From the NCBI GenBank assembly GCA_913057785.1, contig CAJXPD010000041.1:1-49347 (forward strand): a DNA stretch of 49,347 nt. Reading direction: 5' to 3'. A model generated the notes under the pieces. The model saw only the letters and a list, made by a program, of their open reading frames with translations, had not been told where the DNA came from and made no database searches. The position numbers and the translations under genes are program-made. Below are positions 17,058 through 25,410 of this stretch, in pieces. The stretch comes from an uncultured Lewinella sp. (GTDB lineage: Bacteria; Bacteroidota; Bacteroidia; Chitinophagales; Saprospiraceae). Every line of letters begins with the position of its first letter. Positions within the stretch are counted from its first letter, which is position 1.

Positions 17058-18356
17058 TCAAGCGTTTCCCCTGTTTCCAAAAATCTGCATCCCCAACCAA
17101 ACAAGAATTAAAACGCTAAGACTTCCATTCACCCAAAAACTAATATTACCCAAATCTTGTAGACCAACAAATGCCTTTTCGAGAGCTTTCCAAACATTGT
17201 GTAAGCCTAAAAAGCAAGTTACTCCAACGATGAACAGGGTAACTAGATTGAGTCCGGTCGTATTTACATATTCGGCGGGTAAGAGGGCTCGGTCATTTAC
17301 CGTAAGTAAAAGAAAAATAGCAATGATCGGCAATAAAGCACCGTTAATGGCCTGCGCCATTATGATGGCAGGAATGGGCTTTACATCCAACAAACCAAAA
17401 AGCAAACCAACCCCTAGAATAGTCAGCCATACCATCCGAAAATTCCGTGAAGTCGGCGCCCAATCAAACAGGCTCTGAGCAGTAACCGCCGCCGCCAGTG
17501 GACTAGTGATCGAGGAGCTCATTCCCGCCGCAAATAACCCAATCCCAAATACTACAGCACCCTGCGGTCCCATCTTGTCCGACATGGCTTCTCCAATAGC
17601 TTCAAAACTAAAGGCGCCCTCTACTTGCGTACCTACCACCATAATGGCTACGGAGATGATTCCGCCGATCAGTACAGCTAGCGCCAAGCCCCAGCGCATA
17701 TCCGACATGGCTTGGCCTTTACTGATTCCCGATCCTAGAAATAAGTTGTAAGGAACGATGGTAGTACCAATCAATCCGATGATCAATAAAGCATTACCAT
17801 TGCTAATAGAAGGCATGAAAGCCCCTTCCCAACTTTCCACACTTAAAGAAGATCGAAAAGCAGCCAGAATGAAAGCCACTCCCATCAGCGCAACTACAAT
17901 TCCCAATAAGTTGGCTATCCGTTTGTAATTACCAGACCATAGGAAAACACCACAGATCAAGGCGAGCACTACCGTCATAAGATTTAGGGAAACGGATGCA
18001 AAAAGTCCGATTCCTCCCAGAGCCCCTAGCATATTACCCGCCTGGTAAGCCGCACAGCCGAAAGCCACGGCAAAAAACAGAATCCATTTCAGACGTGTCT
18101 TTCCCCCACTTCCATATTTGGCTGCCAAAATCTCTCCTAAATTTTTACCTGAAGCAATAGTGATTCGGGCTGCCGCTTCTTGGAGAAAGATGGTAGCAAT
18201 AGTGGAAAACAGCAAGGCCCAAAGCAAGCCCATTCCAAAACTTGCTCCAGCTTTGGAAGCTGTTGTGACTGTTCCTGGACCGATGAAAGCTGCCGCGATA
18301 ATAGACCAAAAAAGAACACTGAGGAGTCGGGTCCGAAAGGTGGTAGTCGAAGACAT
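17058..18356 (-). CDS. divergent NRAMP-family metal transporter
   Basis: The 432-residue protein has about eleven hydrophobic helices in the NRAMP/LeuT order. The first helix carries FIGPGTVTTASKAGASFG where classical Mn/Fe transporters have DPGN, so the metal-binding Asp is Gly26 and the Asn is replaced. The sixth helix carries TTIVPYNLFLGSGISKG where classical members have MPHN, so Met is Val and His is Tyr203. The stretch IFLQEAAARITIASGKNLGE is typical of the superfamily. The protein thus belongs to an NRAMP-related branch; its cargo may not be Mn or Fe. It leads a two-gene unit with the coiled-coil protein. Superfamily call is secure, substrate open. Confidence 0.9.
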   Translation of the reverse strand: MSSTTTFRTRLLSVLFWSIIAAAFIGPGTVTTASKAGASFGMGLLWALLFSTIATIFLQEAAARITIASGKNLGEILAAKYGSGGKTRLKWILFFAVAFGCAAYQAGNMLGALGGIGLFASVSLNLMTVVLALICGVFLWSGNYKRIANLLGIVVALMGVAFILAAFRSSLSVESWEGAFMPSISNGNALLIIGLIGTTIVPYNLFLGSGISKGQAMSDMRWGLALAVLIGGIISVAIMVVGTQVEGAFSFEAIGEAMSDKMGPQGAVVFGIGLFAAGMSSSITSPLAAAVTAQSLFDWAPTSRNFRMVWLTILGVGLLFGLLDVKPIPAIIMAQAINGALLPIIAIFLLLTVNDRALLPAEYVNTTGLNLVTLFIVGVTCFLGLHNVWKALEKAFVGLQDLGNISFWVNGSLSVLILVWLGMQIFGNRGNA

Positions 18357-18430
18357 CGTGTAAGCTGTATAGATTTGTTAAAAACAAACTACGCTCCTCC
18401 CCTTAAGTCAATACGTTAAGCCGCAGAAAT

Positions 18431-18494
18431 AGAAAAGGATGAGGCAGATAGAGTGGGAAGTTACAATAATCCCCTTACAATCTGTCTCATCCTT
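18431..18494 (-). terminator. likely terminator of the MoxR gene
   Basis: AAGGATGAGGCAGAT (18435-18449) pairs with ATCTGTCTCATCCTT (18480-18494), 15 pairs with one G-T. On the minus strand the stem is followed by TTCTATTTCT. The loop is 30 bases, which is long. It lies 50 bases past the stop of the gene at 18544. Confidence 0.6.
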
Positions 18495-18543
18495 CGCGTT
18501 TCTTCAGAGCCTACTGCCGGCTCTTCTAGCTATGTATATGCCT

Positions 18544-19530
18544 TTAAAACAGGCTTTCGATCACATTCTCTTCTGAAATGCCCTCCGCTTCTGCTTTGTA
18601 ATTGCGAACAATGCGGTGTCTAAGGACATAATTGGCAATAGCTTGGACATCTTCTATATCTGGAGAGTATTTTCCACGGATGGCAGCGTGACATTTTGCA
18701 CCCAACACTAGATACTGTGAAGCCCTTGGTCCTGCACCCCAGGAAATGTATTCATTGACATGCTTAGTCGCTCTATCCGTACCTGGGCGAGTCTGAGTAA
18801 CCAGAGAAACAGCATATTCCAATACGTTATCGGCAATTGGAATCTTGCGCACCAATTGCTGGAAGAACATGATCTGCTCGCTAGTTAGTACGTGCTTGAG
18901 ATCATGGTTTTGAATAGCCGTGGTACTTTTAACTACTGCAATCTCCTCTTCGTAAGTGGGATAGTCCAACGGAATATTGAACATAAAACGGTCCAACTGC
19001 GCTTCTGGCAACGGATAAGTTCCTTCCTGTTCGATTGGGTTTTGTGTTGCCAATACGAAGAAAGGAGCAGGTAATAAATGGCGCTGGCCAGATACCGTCA
19101 CGGAACGCTCTTGCATGGCCTCGAGCAAGGCAGCCTGCGTTTTTGGCGGGGTCCGGTTGATCTCATCCGCCAACAATATATTAGAGAACAAAGGACCTTT
19201 ATTAAACTTGAAGTGACGATCCTCATCTAGGATTTCAGAACCGGTAATATCTGAGGGCATCAGGTCAGGAGTAAACTGAATTCTTTTAAAGTCCAAATCC
19301 AGCACCTCCGCAATTGTACTTACAAGAAGTGTTTTGGCTAATCCTGGTACACCAACAAGCAAACTGTGTCCATTACTAAAGAGAGAAATAATCACGGATT
19401 TAACCACTTCTTCTTGCCCGACGATGACCTTAGCAATTTCTTGCTTCAAATCACGATAGGCTTGCGCCATCGCGTCAATGGCCTCTACATCCGATTTATA
19501 TTGTTGCATACTTAACTTTTGGTTCCTCAA
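18544..19530 (-). CDS. MoxR-family AAA+ ATPase
   Basis: The 328-residue protein has Walker A GVPGLAKT (residues 60-67), Walker B LLADE (119-123) followed by INRTPPKTQAALLEAMQER, and sensor 1 in ATQNPIEQEGTYPLPEAQLD (from 161). The C-terminal lid is helical. MoxR ATPases act as chaperones that help assemble or activate partner proteins, usually encoded just downstream as DUF58 and von Willebrand-type genes. None of these follows here; the next gene is the NRAMP transporter after a terminator. The ATG at 19509 (MQQYKSD) is a possible later start. A TATATTTG box lies 92 bases before the ATG. Confidence 0.93.
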   Translation of the reverse strand: MRNQKLSMQQYKSDVEAIDAMAQAYRDLKQEIAKVIVGQEEVVKSVIISLFSNGHSLLVGVPGLAKTLLVSTIAEVLDLDFKRIQFTPDLMPSDITGSEILDEDRHFKFNKGPLFSNILLADEINRTPPKTQAALLEAMQERSVTVSGQRHLLPAPFFVLATQNPIEQEGTYPLPEAQLDRFMFNIPLDYPTYEEEIAVVKSTTAIQNHDLKHVLTSEQIMFFQQLVRKIPIADNVLEYAVSLVTQTRPGTDRATKHVNEYISWGAGPRASQYLVLGAKCHAAIRGKYSPDIEDVQAIANYVLRHRIVRNYKAEAEGISEENVIESLF

Positions 19531-19622
19531 CAGCTGTCAAAGAGGGTTCTACTTAGAATCTTGTACAGAAATGGAGACGCAATTTGTAAAAAACTTTGCT
19601 TAATCTCAAATCAAGAAACGTT

Positions 19623-19630
19623 CAAATATA
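19623..19630 (-). promoter_or_regulatory. candidate -7 box of the MoxR gene
   Basis: The minus strand reads TATATTTG, a full match to the Bacteroidota TAnnTTTG box, between the dipeptidase stop (19675) and the MoxR start (19530). No clear TTG upstream box is seen at the usual distance, so this is moderate. Confidence 0.45.
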
Positions 19631-19674
19631 TCCTTTGTTTCGATGGCTTGTCGTTTTGGCAGCATTTTCGCCAC

Positions 19675-20400
19675 CTATTCACAGTTCCATAACATATCCG
19701 AAAGCGCATATCCCTTGCCAGGGTAGGAAAAATGCCACCATTCGGTCCGAATTCCCCTAAAACCTTCTTCCTCCAAAAGACCTCTCAGAAGCTTTCGATT
19801 CGCGAGTATAGAATCTGGCAAATCTTGATAAGTGCTCCATGCCTCCGGGCCAAAGAAGTCATAGGTAGTTCCCATATCCAATTGCTTCCCCTCTGCGTCG
19901 ACAATGGTGAGATCGACAGCGGCACCACGATTGTGCATGGATCCTTTTCTAGGATCGGAAACATATCGTTTATCTGGCACCTTTTCCCACAATTTCCATT
20001 GAATCGGACGAGGACGATAGCAGTCGAACATCTTCAACCCAAGTCCCCTTTCCTGCAGAATCTTATGAACCTTCACCACCTGCTTAGCCACCTCCGGGCG
20101 CAGGAAACAGCGGCCACATTCGTACATCTTTTCTTCCACAAAATTATTCTCCGTAGCGTATCGCATATCGATAGCAATGCTTTCATCCAGAAGATGGAGA
20201 TCAGTCCACTCTAAAGTATCGTAATCGGGAACAGGAGGGGCAGGTTCTTCCATCACGGGAAATGCCGAAATAGTATCCAAGGTGGTAGTGTCCGACAACT
20301 GCTCGGCCTCTTTAGTTGTGCTGTCCCTTGAGGTACATTGTGCAAGGAACATCCCAGTGATCAAAAGGAAAATAGAGTATCGACGATGAAAGGATGGCAT
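19675..20400 (-). CDS. D-alanyl-D-alanine dipeptidase (VanX/DdpX-type, M15D), lipoprotein
   Basis: The 241-residue protein starts with a lipoprotein signal (FLLITGMFLAQC, lipid on Cys22), then a Ser/Thr/Pro linker to about residue 65. The catalytic part has the M15 zinc site: SMHNRGAAVDLT with H156 and D163, and EWWHFSYPG with E220 as base and H223 as third zinc ligand. YRPRP at 128-132 is the usual substrate-binding segment. VanX-like enzymes cleave D-Ala-D-Ala; outside resistance clusters, as here, they salvage peptidoglycan fragments. No vanH or vanA-type ligase is nearby, so a resistance role is not supported. The linker and lipid place it on a membrane face. A good promoter lies just upstream. 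Confidence 0.93.
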   Translation of the reverse strand: MPSFHRRYSIFLLITGMFLAQCTSRDSTTKEAEQLSDTTTLDTISAFPVMEEPAPPVPDYDTLEWTDLHLLDESIAIDMRYATENNFVEEKMYECGRCFLRPEVAKQVVKVHKILQERGLGLKMFDCYRPRPIQWKLWEKVPDKRYVSDPRKGSMHNRGAAVDLTIVDAEGKQLDMGTTYDFFGPEAWSTYQDLPDSILANRKLLRGLLEEEGFRGIRTEWWHFSYPGKGYALSDMLWNCE

Positions 20401-20411
20401 TATCTTTTAGA

Positions 20412-20439
20412 CAAATATAAGAAGAGCCAACGAAAGCAA
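20412..20439 (-). promoter_or_regulatory. candidate promoter of the dipeptidase gene
   Basis: The minus strand holds TTG (20439-20437), 17 bases, then TATATTTG (20419-20412), matching the Bacteroidota TTG/TAnnTTTG promoter pattern. The start codon is only 12 bases further on. The upstream half lies inside the terminator hairpin of the DUF4199 gene. Confidence 0.6.
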
Positions 20440-20456
20440 TTCGCGTTCGCTGGCTC
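20424..20456 (-). terminator. terminator of the DUF4199 gene
   Basis: GCGTTCGCTGGCTC (20443-20456) pairs with GAGCCAACGAAAGC (20424-20437) over a five-base loop, 14 pairs with one G-T and one mismatch. On the minus strand it is followed by TTCTTATATTTG. It lies 45 bases after the stop at 20502 and overlaps the dipeptidase promoter. Confidence 0.75.
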
Positions 20457-20501
20457 CTAGGCAGTCGGGTATGTCTATGTATACTTTGTAAAAGCAAGGG
20501 A

Positions 20502-21041
20502 CTATTCTGCTAGCACCACCTGATCTTCTTTCTTTCGTAGTAAAGCTGCAGCAATTAGGGAGATAATTAGCCCAACTGGGAATATCTCCAAGAAAGTAAT
20601 TCCAATCTTTACAATGGGGTTCTTATACATTTCTTGGAATTGCTCCATCTCATTCACTTTCGCATCTATTTCCGCCTGTGTGGCTCCATTAGCTTGCATC
20701 TTCTCAACCATCTGATCAAGGTAGGCCGTCATCATTTCATCAGCTCCTCCTCCCGCTGAATAAAACATCCAGGCAGTTACGTAGATGGCCGAGGCCACCA
20801 AAGTGATTAACAAACCTACTTGGAAAGCCTTACCAAAAGTGATGATGCCCCCCAATTCCTCATCTCTATATTTTCTAATGCCTACGAAGATGGTAGAGAG
20901 GGCTACGATCATGGAAGCATATCCCAAGATCTCTCCCATTTGATAGTCCTGTTCTTTCCCCATAATGCCAATGAACAAAGACATCAATAGTACGATAATC
21001 ACACCTGCTATCGGGCCGTAGGTCAATACTGTTTTTTTCAT
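20502..21041 (-). CDS. DUF4199 membrane protein
   Basis: The 179-residue protein has four membrane helices (about residues 8-27, 36-56, 72-95 and 145-168). The family pattern is clear: a short N-terminus, then DYQMGEILGYASMIVALSTIFVGI split over helix 2, YRDEELGGIITFGKAFQVGL, and a charged loop of about 45 residues (MVEKMQANGATQAEIDAKV) before the last helix. DUF4199 proteins are frequent in Bacteroidota and have no known function. It lies 164 bases after the LuxR-type gene on the same strand, with its own candidate promoter and repeats between, so it is the likely target of that regulator. Confidence 0.88.
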   Translation of the reverse strand: MKKTVLTYGPIAGVIIVLLMSLFIGIMGKEQDYQMGEILGYASMIVALSTIFVGIRKYRDEELGGIITFGKAFQVGLLITLVASAIYVTAWMFYSAGGGADEMMTAYLDQMVEKMQANGATQAEIDAKVNEMEQFQEMYKNPIVKIGITFLEIFPVGLIISLIAAALLRKKEDQVVLAE

Positions 21042-21076
21042 TTGTATGGATATTTAGTTTGAAATGTTTGATGCTT

Positions 21077-21084
21077 CAAATGTA
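21077..21084 (-). promoter_or_regulatory. candidate -7 box of the DUF4199 gene
   Basis: TACATTTG on the minus strand fits TAnnTTTG. The ATG is 35 bases further on. A TTG (21102-21100) lies only 15 bases upstream, a short spacing that would suit an activator-dependent promoter. Confidence 0.5.
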
Positions 21085-21106
21085 GGGGACCAGGTAGCAC
21101 AATGCA

Positions 21107-21158
21107 TCACCTGAAAGTACCATTTGGAGTAGTACTAGCCCTTTTCACCCGAAAGTAC
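21107..21158. repeat. paired direct repeats upstream of the DUF4199 promoter
   Basis: TCACCTGAAAGTAC (21107-21120) and TCACCCGAAAGTAC (21145-21158) differ at one base and start 38 bases apart. A further GTAC core lies between them at 21132-21135 (AGTACTAG). The nearer copy ends 23 bases upstream of the -7 box, a usual place for an activator. The upstream gene encodes a LuxR-type regulator; that it binds here is inference. Confidence 0.55.
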
Positions 21159-21205
21159 TAGTCGAAAAAGTGTTGAGAACCAGTATTTGAAGGAAGGCGA
21201 TTGAA

Positions 21206-21652
21206 TTAAGCCAGGAGCGCCAATTCTTTAGCCCTTTGGACAGCTTGCGTTCTTCGCTTCACATCCAGTTTGGCGAAAAGATTGGAGGAATGTGTCTTTA
21301 CAGTATTGAGAGAAATGAAAAGTCGATCTGCAATTTCTTGGTTGGTGCAGCCCTCCGCAATGAGTTCGAGCACTTCGAATTCTCGTTGGCTTATCCCGAT
21401 CTGAGCTAGAGTTTTTTCTCTGGATATGGATATGCCTTCCTGCTCTTTGTTGGGATTTCCTGTAGGTTCAACTTCAGTTCTATTGCGCAATTTAATCCCG
21501 ACCCAGAGTCCGATCCCCGTAAATAGCAAAGCGACCAAAGTGACATAGAACTCCATAGATAAATCACGTAGCATATAGCGATATTCTATCGACTTCAAGG
21601 CCACCATCAACAAAGCCAAACCAATTCCATAGAGGATAACCGTGCGACTCAT
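21206..21652 (-). CDS. membrane-anchored LuxR-type transcriptional regulator
   Basis: The start is taken as the ATG at 21650-21652 (MSRTVILYGIGLALLMVAL) because a membrane helix begins at once; codons upstream are Cys/Arg-rich and not family-like. The 148-residue protein has two membrane helices (about 4-20 and 33-54), a short linker, and a LuxR/GerE helix-turn-helix at about residues 85-145 (ISQREFEVLELIAEGCTNQE, then LFISLNTVKTHSSNLFAKL). There is no receiver domain, so DNA binding may be controlled from the membrane. It probably acts on the DUF4199 gene next to it, which carries direct repeats at its promoter. Domain calls are firm. Confidence 0.9.
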   Translation of the reverse strand: MSRTVILYGIGLALLMVALKSIEYRYMLRDLSMEFYVTLVALLFTGIGLWVGIKLRNRTEVEPTGNPNKEQEGISISREKTLAQIGISQREFEVLELIAEGCTNQEIADRLFISLNTVKTHSSNLFAKLDVKRRTQAVQRAKELALLA

Positions 21653-21943
21653 ACACTCAAAGTTAAGGCTCTTGCTTGAATTTTTCAGCCTCCAACATCT
21701 CATACGACAAGAACAGGTACTCGGAGTAAGAACAAGTTTAGATAATCTGCCGTTTTTTCCCCATCTTGTATACATCGCTACTTGAAAATGGTAATCAGTG
21801 ACCTTTTCAGTAGAGCACTTCTGCATATTCTGCAGAAAGTGATCGTTATACTATTAGTAGCTTAGGAAATGACTCCTAAACACTTTGATTAAAATATCTG
21901 TTACACCACCACTACCCTTATTCACCCAAAACACTAATCCATT

Positions 21944-22195
21944 ATGTCACGCTGGACCGAAGAAAATGACCAACTAAGTGCAAGCTATACTTTCCGAGAT
22001 TTCACTGAAGCTTTTGCCTTCATGACAGAGGTTGCCTTCCATGCAGAAAAAATGAACCACCATCCAAACTGGTCCAACGTTTGGAATTCGGTTGAAATAC
22101 ACCTAAGCACACATGATGCAGGAAATATTGTGACAGAAAAGGACCTAGTACTCGCCCGAGTAATTGATAAGATCTATAGCAAGTTCGACTCTTAA
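21944..22195 (+). CDS. phhB: pterin-4a-carbinolamine dehydratase
   Basis: The 83-residue protein shows the family signature EKMNHHPNWSNVWNSVEI followed by LSTHDAGNIVTEKDLVLA, with the paired His, the Trp and the late His-Asp in the right places. It dehydrates 4a-hydroxytetrahydrobiopterin, the pterin left by aromatic amino-acid hydroxylases, so that it can be reduced again. No hydroxylase gene is in the window. It is shorter than typical PhhB (about 95-115) by the first strand but keeps the active site. The ATG at 21944 is the only good start. Confidence 0.93.
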   Translation: MSRWTEENDQLSASYTFRDFTEAFAFMTEVAFHAEKMNHHPNWSNVWNSVEIHLSTHDAGNIVTEKDLVLARVIDKIYSKFDS

Positions 22196-22362
22196 GGCAG
22201 TATTTCCCAGAATCAGTAGATGAACCACTGCAATTGATATTGACTACCTGATACCGAGCACAGGTAAGTCCCATCTTCCCTAACTCCTCCTAAAAGATAT
22301 AGTGAGCTTAGGTTCTTTATTTGTGCCTCATTCCTTAATTTGGCCAAAACAAATATTCCTGC

Positions 22363-23505
22363 ATGCAGCTCACTTCCAAACTACCTAATACGGGTACAAC
22401 TATCTTCACGGTGATGTCTGCCTTGGCAAATGAGCACAATGCTATCAACTTATCCCAAGGCTTTCCCAATTTTCCAACAGACCCGAAATTGAATGAGCTG
22501 GTACATGCTTACATGCAAAAGGGCTTCAACCAATATGCGCCGATGGCCGGAGTTCCCGCTTTGCGACAAATTTTAGCCCATAAGGTAAGAAGCTTGTTCG
22601 GTTTTGCGGCAGACCCTGATCAAGAGATCACGGTAACTGCAGGAGCAACTCAGGGTTTATTTACCGCGATTGCTGCCTTTGTCCATCCAGGAGATGAAGT
22701 TATCTTGTTAGAGCCAGCCTATGACTCCTATAGGCCATCCATCGAAGTGGTAGGAGGCGTGCCAGTGATCTACGAATTGAAAGCGCCCTCGTATAGTGTG
22801 GACTGGGAAGAATTTGAGCGATTGATTACACCTAAGACTAGGATGATCATTATCAATACCCCACATAACCCAACGGGTAGTATTCTTAGAAAAGCCGATC
22901 TGGAAAGATTGGAGCAGCTAACAGATGGGACCGATATGCTGGTGCTTAGTGATGAGGTATATGAACATTTAATCTACGAAGGGGAAGAACACCAAAGTGT
23001 ATTGAGGTTTCCACAATTGCGGGAGCGAAGCCTAGCGGTGTATTCTTTCGGGAAGACTTTCCATGCCACAGGTTGGAAGATCGGATACTGTGTAGCTCCA
23101 GCGCATTTAATGAAGGAGTTTCGCAAAGTACATCAGTTCAATGTTTTTAGTGTAAATACTCCGATGCAGTATGCCTTAGCGGAATACTTGCAAGATGAAA
23201 AGACCTATACCTATCTCTCTAGTTTTTTCGAAAAAAAGCGTGACTTTTTTCTGTCTACGATGGCGGGGAGTCGCTTGAAGCCATTGCATTGTGATGGTAC
23301 TTATTTTCACCTGTTCGATTATAGCCAGATCAGTGAAGAAGCAGATACTCTATTTGCGAAAAGACTTACCACGGAATTCGGTGTAGCTGCTATACCGGTA
23401 TCCGTATTTTATTCGGATGGTAGAGATGATAAGATCATTCGACTCTGTTTTGCCAAAACCGAAGAAACACTAGAAAAGGCAGGTCTATTATTACAAAAAG
23501 TCTGA
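22363..23505 (+). CDS. methionine-type PLP aminotransferase (YbdL/KAT group, fold type I)
   Basis: The 380-residue enzyme has the group start KLPNTGTTIFTVMSALANE and INLSQGFPNFPTD, the glycine-rich VTAGATQGLF, NTPHNPTGSIL, LSDEVYEHLIYEG, and the PLP lysine in SFGKTFHATGWKIGY. RLCFAKTEETL near the end carries the carboxylate-binding Arg. E. coli YbdL uses methionine, histidine and phenylalanine with keto acids, and close relatives serve the last step of methionine salvage; which applies here is not certain. The stop is ten bases before the CapA-like gene. Confidence 0.93.
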   Translation: MQLTSKLPNTGTTIFTVMSALANEHNAINLSQGFPNFPTDPKLNELVHAYMQKGFNQYAPMAGVPALRQILAHKVRSLFGFAADPDQEITVTAGATQGLFTAIAAFVHPGDEVILLEPAYDSYRPSIEVVGGVPVIYELKAPSYSVDWEEFERLITPKTRMIIINTPHNPTGSILRKADLERLEQLTDGTDMLVLSDEVYEHLIYEGEEHQSVLRFPQLRERSLAVYSFGKTFHATGWKIGYCVAPAHLMKEFRKVHQFNVFSVNTPMQYALAEYLQDEKTYTYLSSFFEKKRDFFLSTMAGSRLKPLHCDGTYFHLFDYSQISEEADTLFAKRLTTEFGVAAIPVSVFYSDGRDDKIIRLCFAKTEETLEKAGLLLQKV

Positions 23506-23515
23506 AACCAATCAT

Positions 23516-24697
23516 ATGAACAAGACGCTCCCTCCTATTTTCCGTAGTGGTTTATTTATCCTTTTTCTGACTAGCTTCAGTCCTCTACTGCCTGGACAAT
23601 CCACCTTCCCAGACACCGCAGAACTTAAGTTAACCTTTGTAGGAGATATCATGGGACATGATTCTCAAATCGCCTCAGCCGAAGTGGTTAAAGATTCCAT
23701 GTACGATTACACGCCTTGTTTCGAATGGGTCAGACCAATTTTGCAGGAAGCCGATCTGGCTATTGGGAACCTAGAACTCACCCTGCCTGGCAAACCACCT
23801 TATAAAGGTTATCCGCGCTTCCGCAGCCCAGATGATCTGGCCCTAGCACTACGACATGCAGGCTTTGATGTTTTAACCACCTCCAACAACCACTCTAATG
23901 ATGGAGGCAAAATGGGCGTTATCAACACCATACTTACCCTAGACGACTATTACTTTTACCATACCGGCACCTTCCAAAATCAACAAATCAGAGATGCTTA
24001 TTACCCTTTGATTGTTTACAAAGGTCCTTTTAAACTGGCTTTTCTGAATTACACCTATGGAACCAATGGCCTACCCACGGTTGCACCGACTATCGTTAAC
24101 GAAATTGATGAAGAACAGATCGAAGCCGACATGGAGGAAGCCAAGGCGCTTGAACCAGACGCCATCATCGTAATGATGCACTGGGGTCAGGAGTACCAAC
24201 TGACAGAAAGTAGAACCCAAAGAAAACTAGCTGAAAAGATATTTGAGTGGGGAGCTGATCTAATCATTGGTGCCCACCCCCACGTGATTCAACCCATCAA
24301 AACGCAAGCCCTACCCAAGGATGAGAGAAAGACAGGCTTGGTCGCCTACTCCTTAGGAAATTTTATTTCAGGACAACGCAAAACAAATACCGATGGAGGG
24401 CTGATCATGGAAGTCAAGTTGAAAAAAGACTTGTCCAACGGTAGCACATTCATAGATAGCCACAACTACATTCCGGTTTGGCGATATATAGAAAAGGGAG
24501 AAGACAAAGAAACGACTTACCGTTTGATCCCAATTTCGGCCTTTGAACAGGATCCAGCCTATAAGGCCAAAGTCCCGGCAGCCTCCTGGAAGGCCATGTC
24601 AGATTTTGCACGTCGCATGCGTGCTCATCTAGGCAAATACAACAGTTCCGAAAGAAAGCTATCTTTGCCAGGCTTATTTGATGAAGCAGAAAATTAG
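23516..24697 (+). CDS. CapA-family metallophosphatase-like protein, exported
   Basis: The 393-residue protein has a signal peptide (about residues 1-28, SGLFILFLTSFSPLLPGQ). The metallophosphatase-like CapA core follows: LTFVGDIMGHDSQI, LAIGNLELTLPG, RSPDDLALALRHAGFDVL, TTSNNHSNDGG, VMMHWGQEYQ, IIGAHPHVIQPI and VAYSLGNFISGQ. CapA proteins are tied to poly-gamma-glutamate export in Bacillus, but most homologues, as here, lack capBC partners and their role is unknown. It sits between the aminotransferase and dihydrofolate reductase with gaps of ten and eleven bases, so the three are probably one operon. Confidence 0.92.
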   Translation: MNKTLPPIFRSGLFILFLTSFSPLLPGQSTFPDTAELKLTFVGDIMGHDSQIASAEVVKDSMYDYTPCFEWVRPILQEADLAIGNLELTLPGKPPYKGYPRFRSPDDLALALRHAGFDVLTTSNNHSNDGGKMGVINTILTLDDYYFYHTGTFQNQQIRDAYYPLIVYKGPFKLAFLNYTYGTNGLPTVAPTIVNEIDEEQIEADMEEAKALEPDAIIVMMHWGQEYQLTESRTQRKLAEKIFEWGADLIIGAHPHVIQPIKTQALPKDERKTGLVAYSLGNFISGQRKTNTDGGLIMEVKLKKDLSNGSTFIDSHNYIPVWRYIEKGEDKETTYRLIPISAFEQDPAYKAKVPAASWKAMSDFARRMRAHLGKYNSSERKLSLPGLFDEAEN

Positions 24698-24708
24698 GTC
24701 CATAATTT

Positions 24709-25224
24709 ATGATCGTATCGGCCATCGTGGCGACTGCCAACAACAATGTGATAGGAAAAAACAATGATATCCCCTGGTATCTGCCAGCGGACCTGAAGTA
24801 CTTCAAGAAAACTACCTTGAACCATCACATTATAATGGGTCGAAAATCCTTCGAATCAATCGGTCGCCCCCTTCCCAAGCGAACCAATATCGTCATATCC
24901 CGTAATCCTTTCTTTGTTGCTACCAATTGCATTAAAGCTTCATCCGTAGAAGAAGCCTTAACCATAGCACATGATAATGGGGAAGAGGAAGTCTTTATTA
25001 TCGGTGGCGGGCAAATCTACGAACTGAGTCAATCCTATTGGGATCGTCTATACTTGACTACTGTACATGCTGATATTGAAGGAGACATCTTCTTTCCGAA
25101 AATCGATGAAGAAAAGTGGAAACTTGTTTCCCAAGAAGCCCACCAGGCTGATGATAAAAACGAATATGACTTCACCTTCAATGTATTGGAAAGAATCAGC
25201 AGTAGTCAAGAACTTGAAGGATAA
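24709..25224 (+). CDS. folA: dihydrofolate reductase
   Basis: The 171-residue enzyme has all marks of FolA: IVSAIVATANNNVIGKNNDI, PWYLPADLKYFKKTT with the acidic residue of the folate site, IIMGRKSFESIGRPLPKR with NADPH-binding residues, and VFIIGGGQIYE. It reduces dihydrofolate to tetrahydrofolate with NADPH in the cytosol. It is the third gene of the tight aminotransferase-capA-folA group, twelve bases from the previous stop. The tail after VLERISSSQELEG is unremarkable. Confidence 0.97.
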   Translation: MIVSAIVATANNNVIGKNNDIPWYLPADLKYFKKTTLNHHIIMGRKSFESIGRPLPKRTNIVISRNPFFVATNCIKASSVEEALTIAHDNGEEEVFIIGGGQIYELSQSYWDRLYLTTVHADIEGDIFFPKIDEEKWKLVSQEAHQADDKNEYDFTFNVLERISSSQELEG

Positions 25225-25410
25225 AGATTTTTTGTGTTATCTTTAGACAAATAACGCGCCCCTTTCCTATCAAAGCTTTTAACTAAACATCCATTATTTA
25301 CGCTTGCTTCTGACAAGTGCCTCTACTTGTTATAAGCCCTATTGGAATGCATCATAGGTCCAGAACCAAAGGCCTGTTTCTCTATGTTACCCAATAAAAA
25401 CGCTGCTCTT

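Noticed and set aside
19675..20400. vancomycin-resistance cluster
   Set aside because: The VanX-type dipeptidase stands alone as a lipoprotein; no vanH, vanA-type ligase or VanRS pair is near.
25313..25330. operator-like ACAAGT-N6-ACTTGT
   Set aside because: Half sites are short and the place, between folA and DUF2851, has no other sign of regulation.
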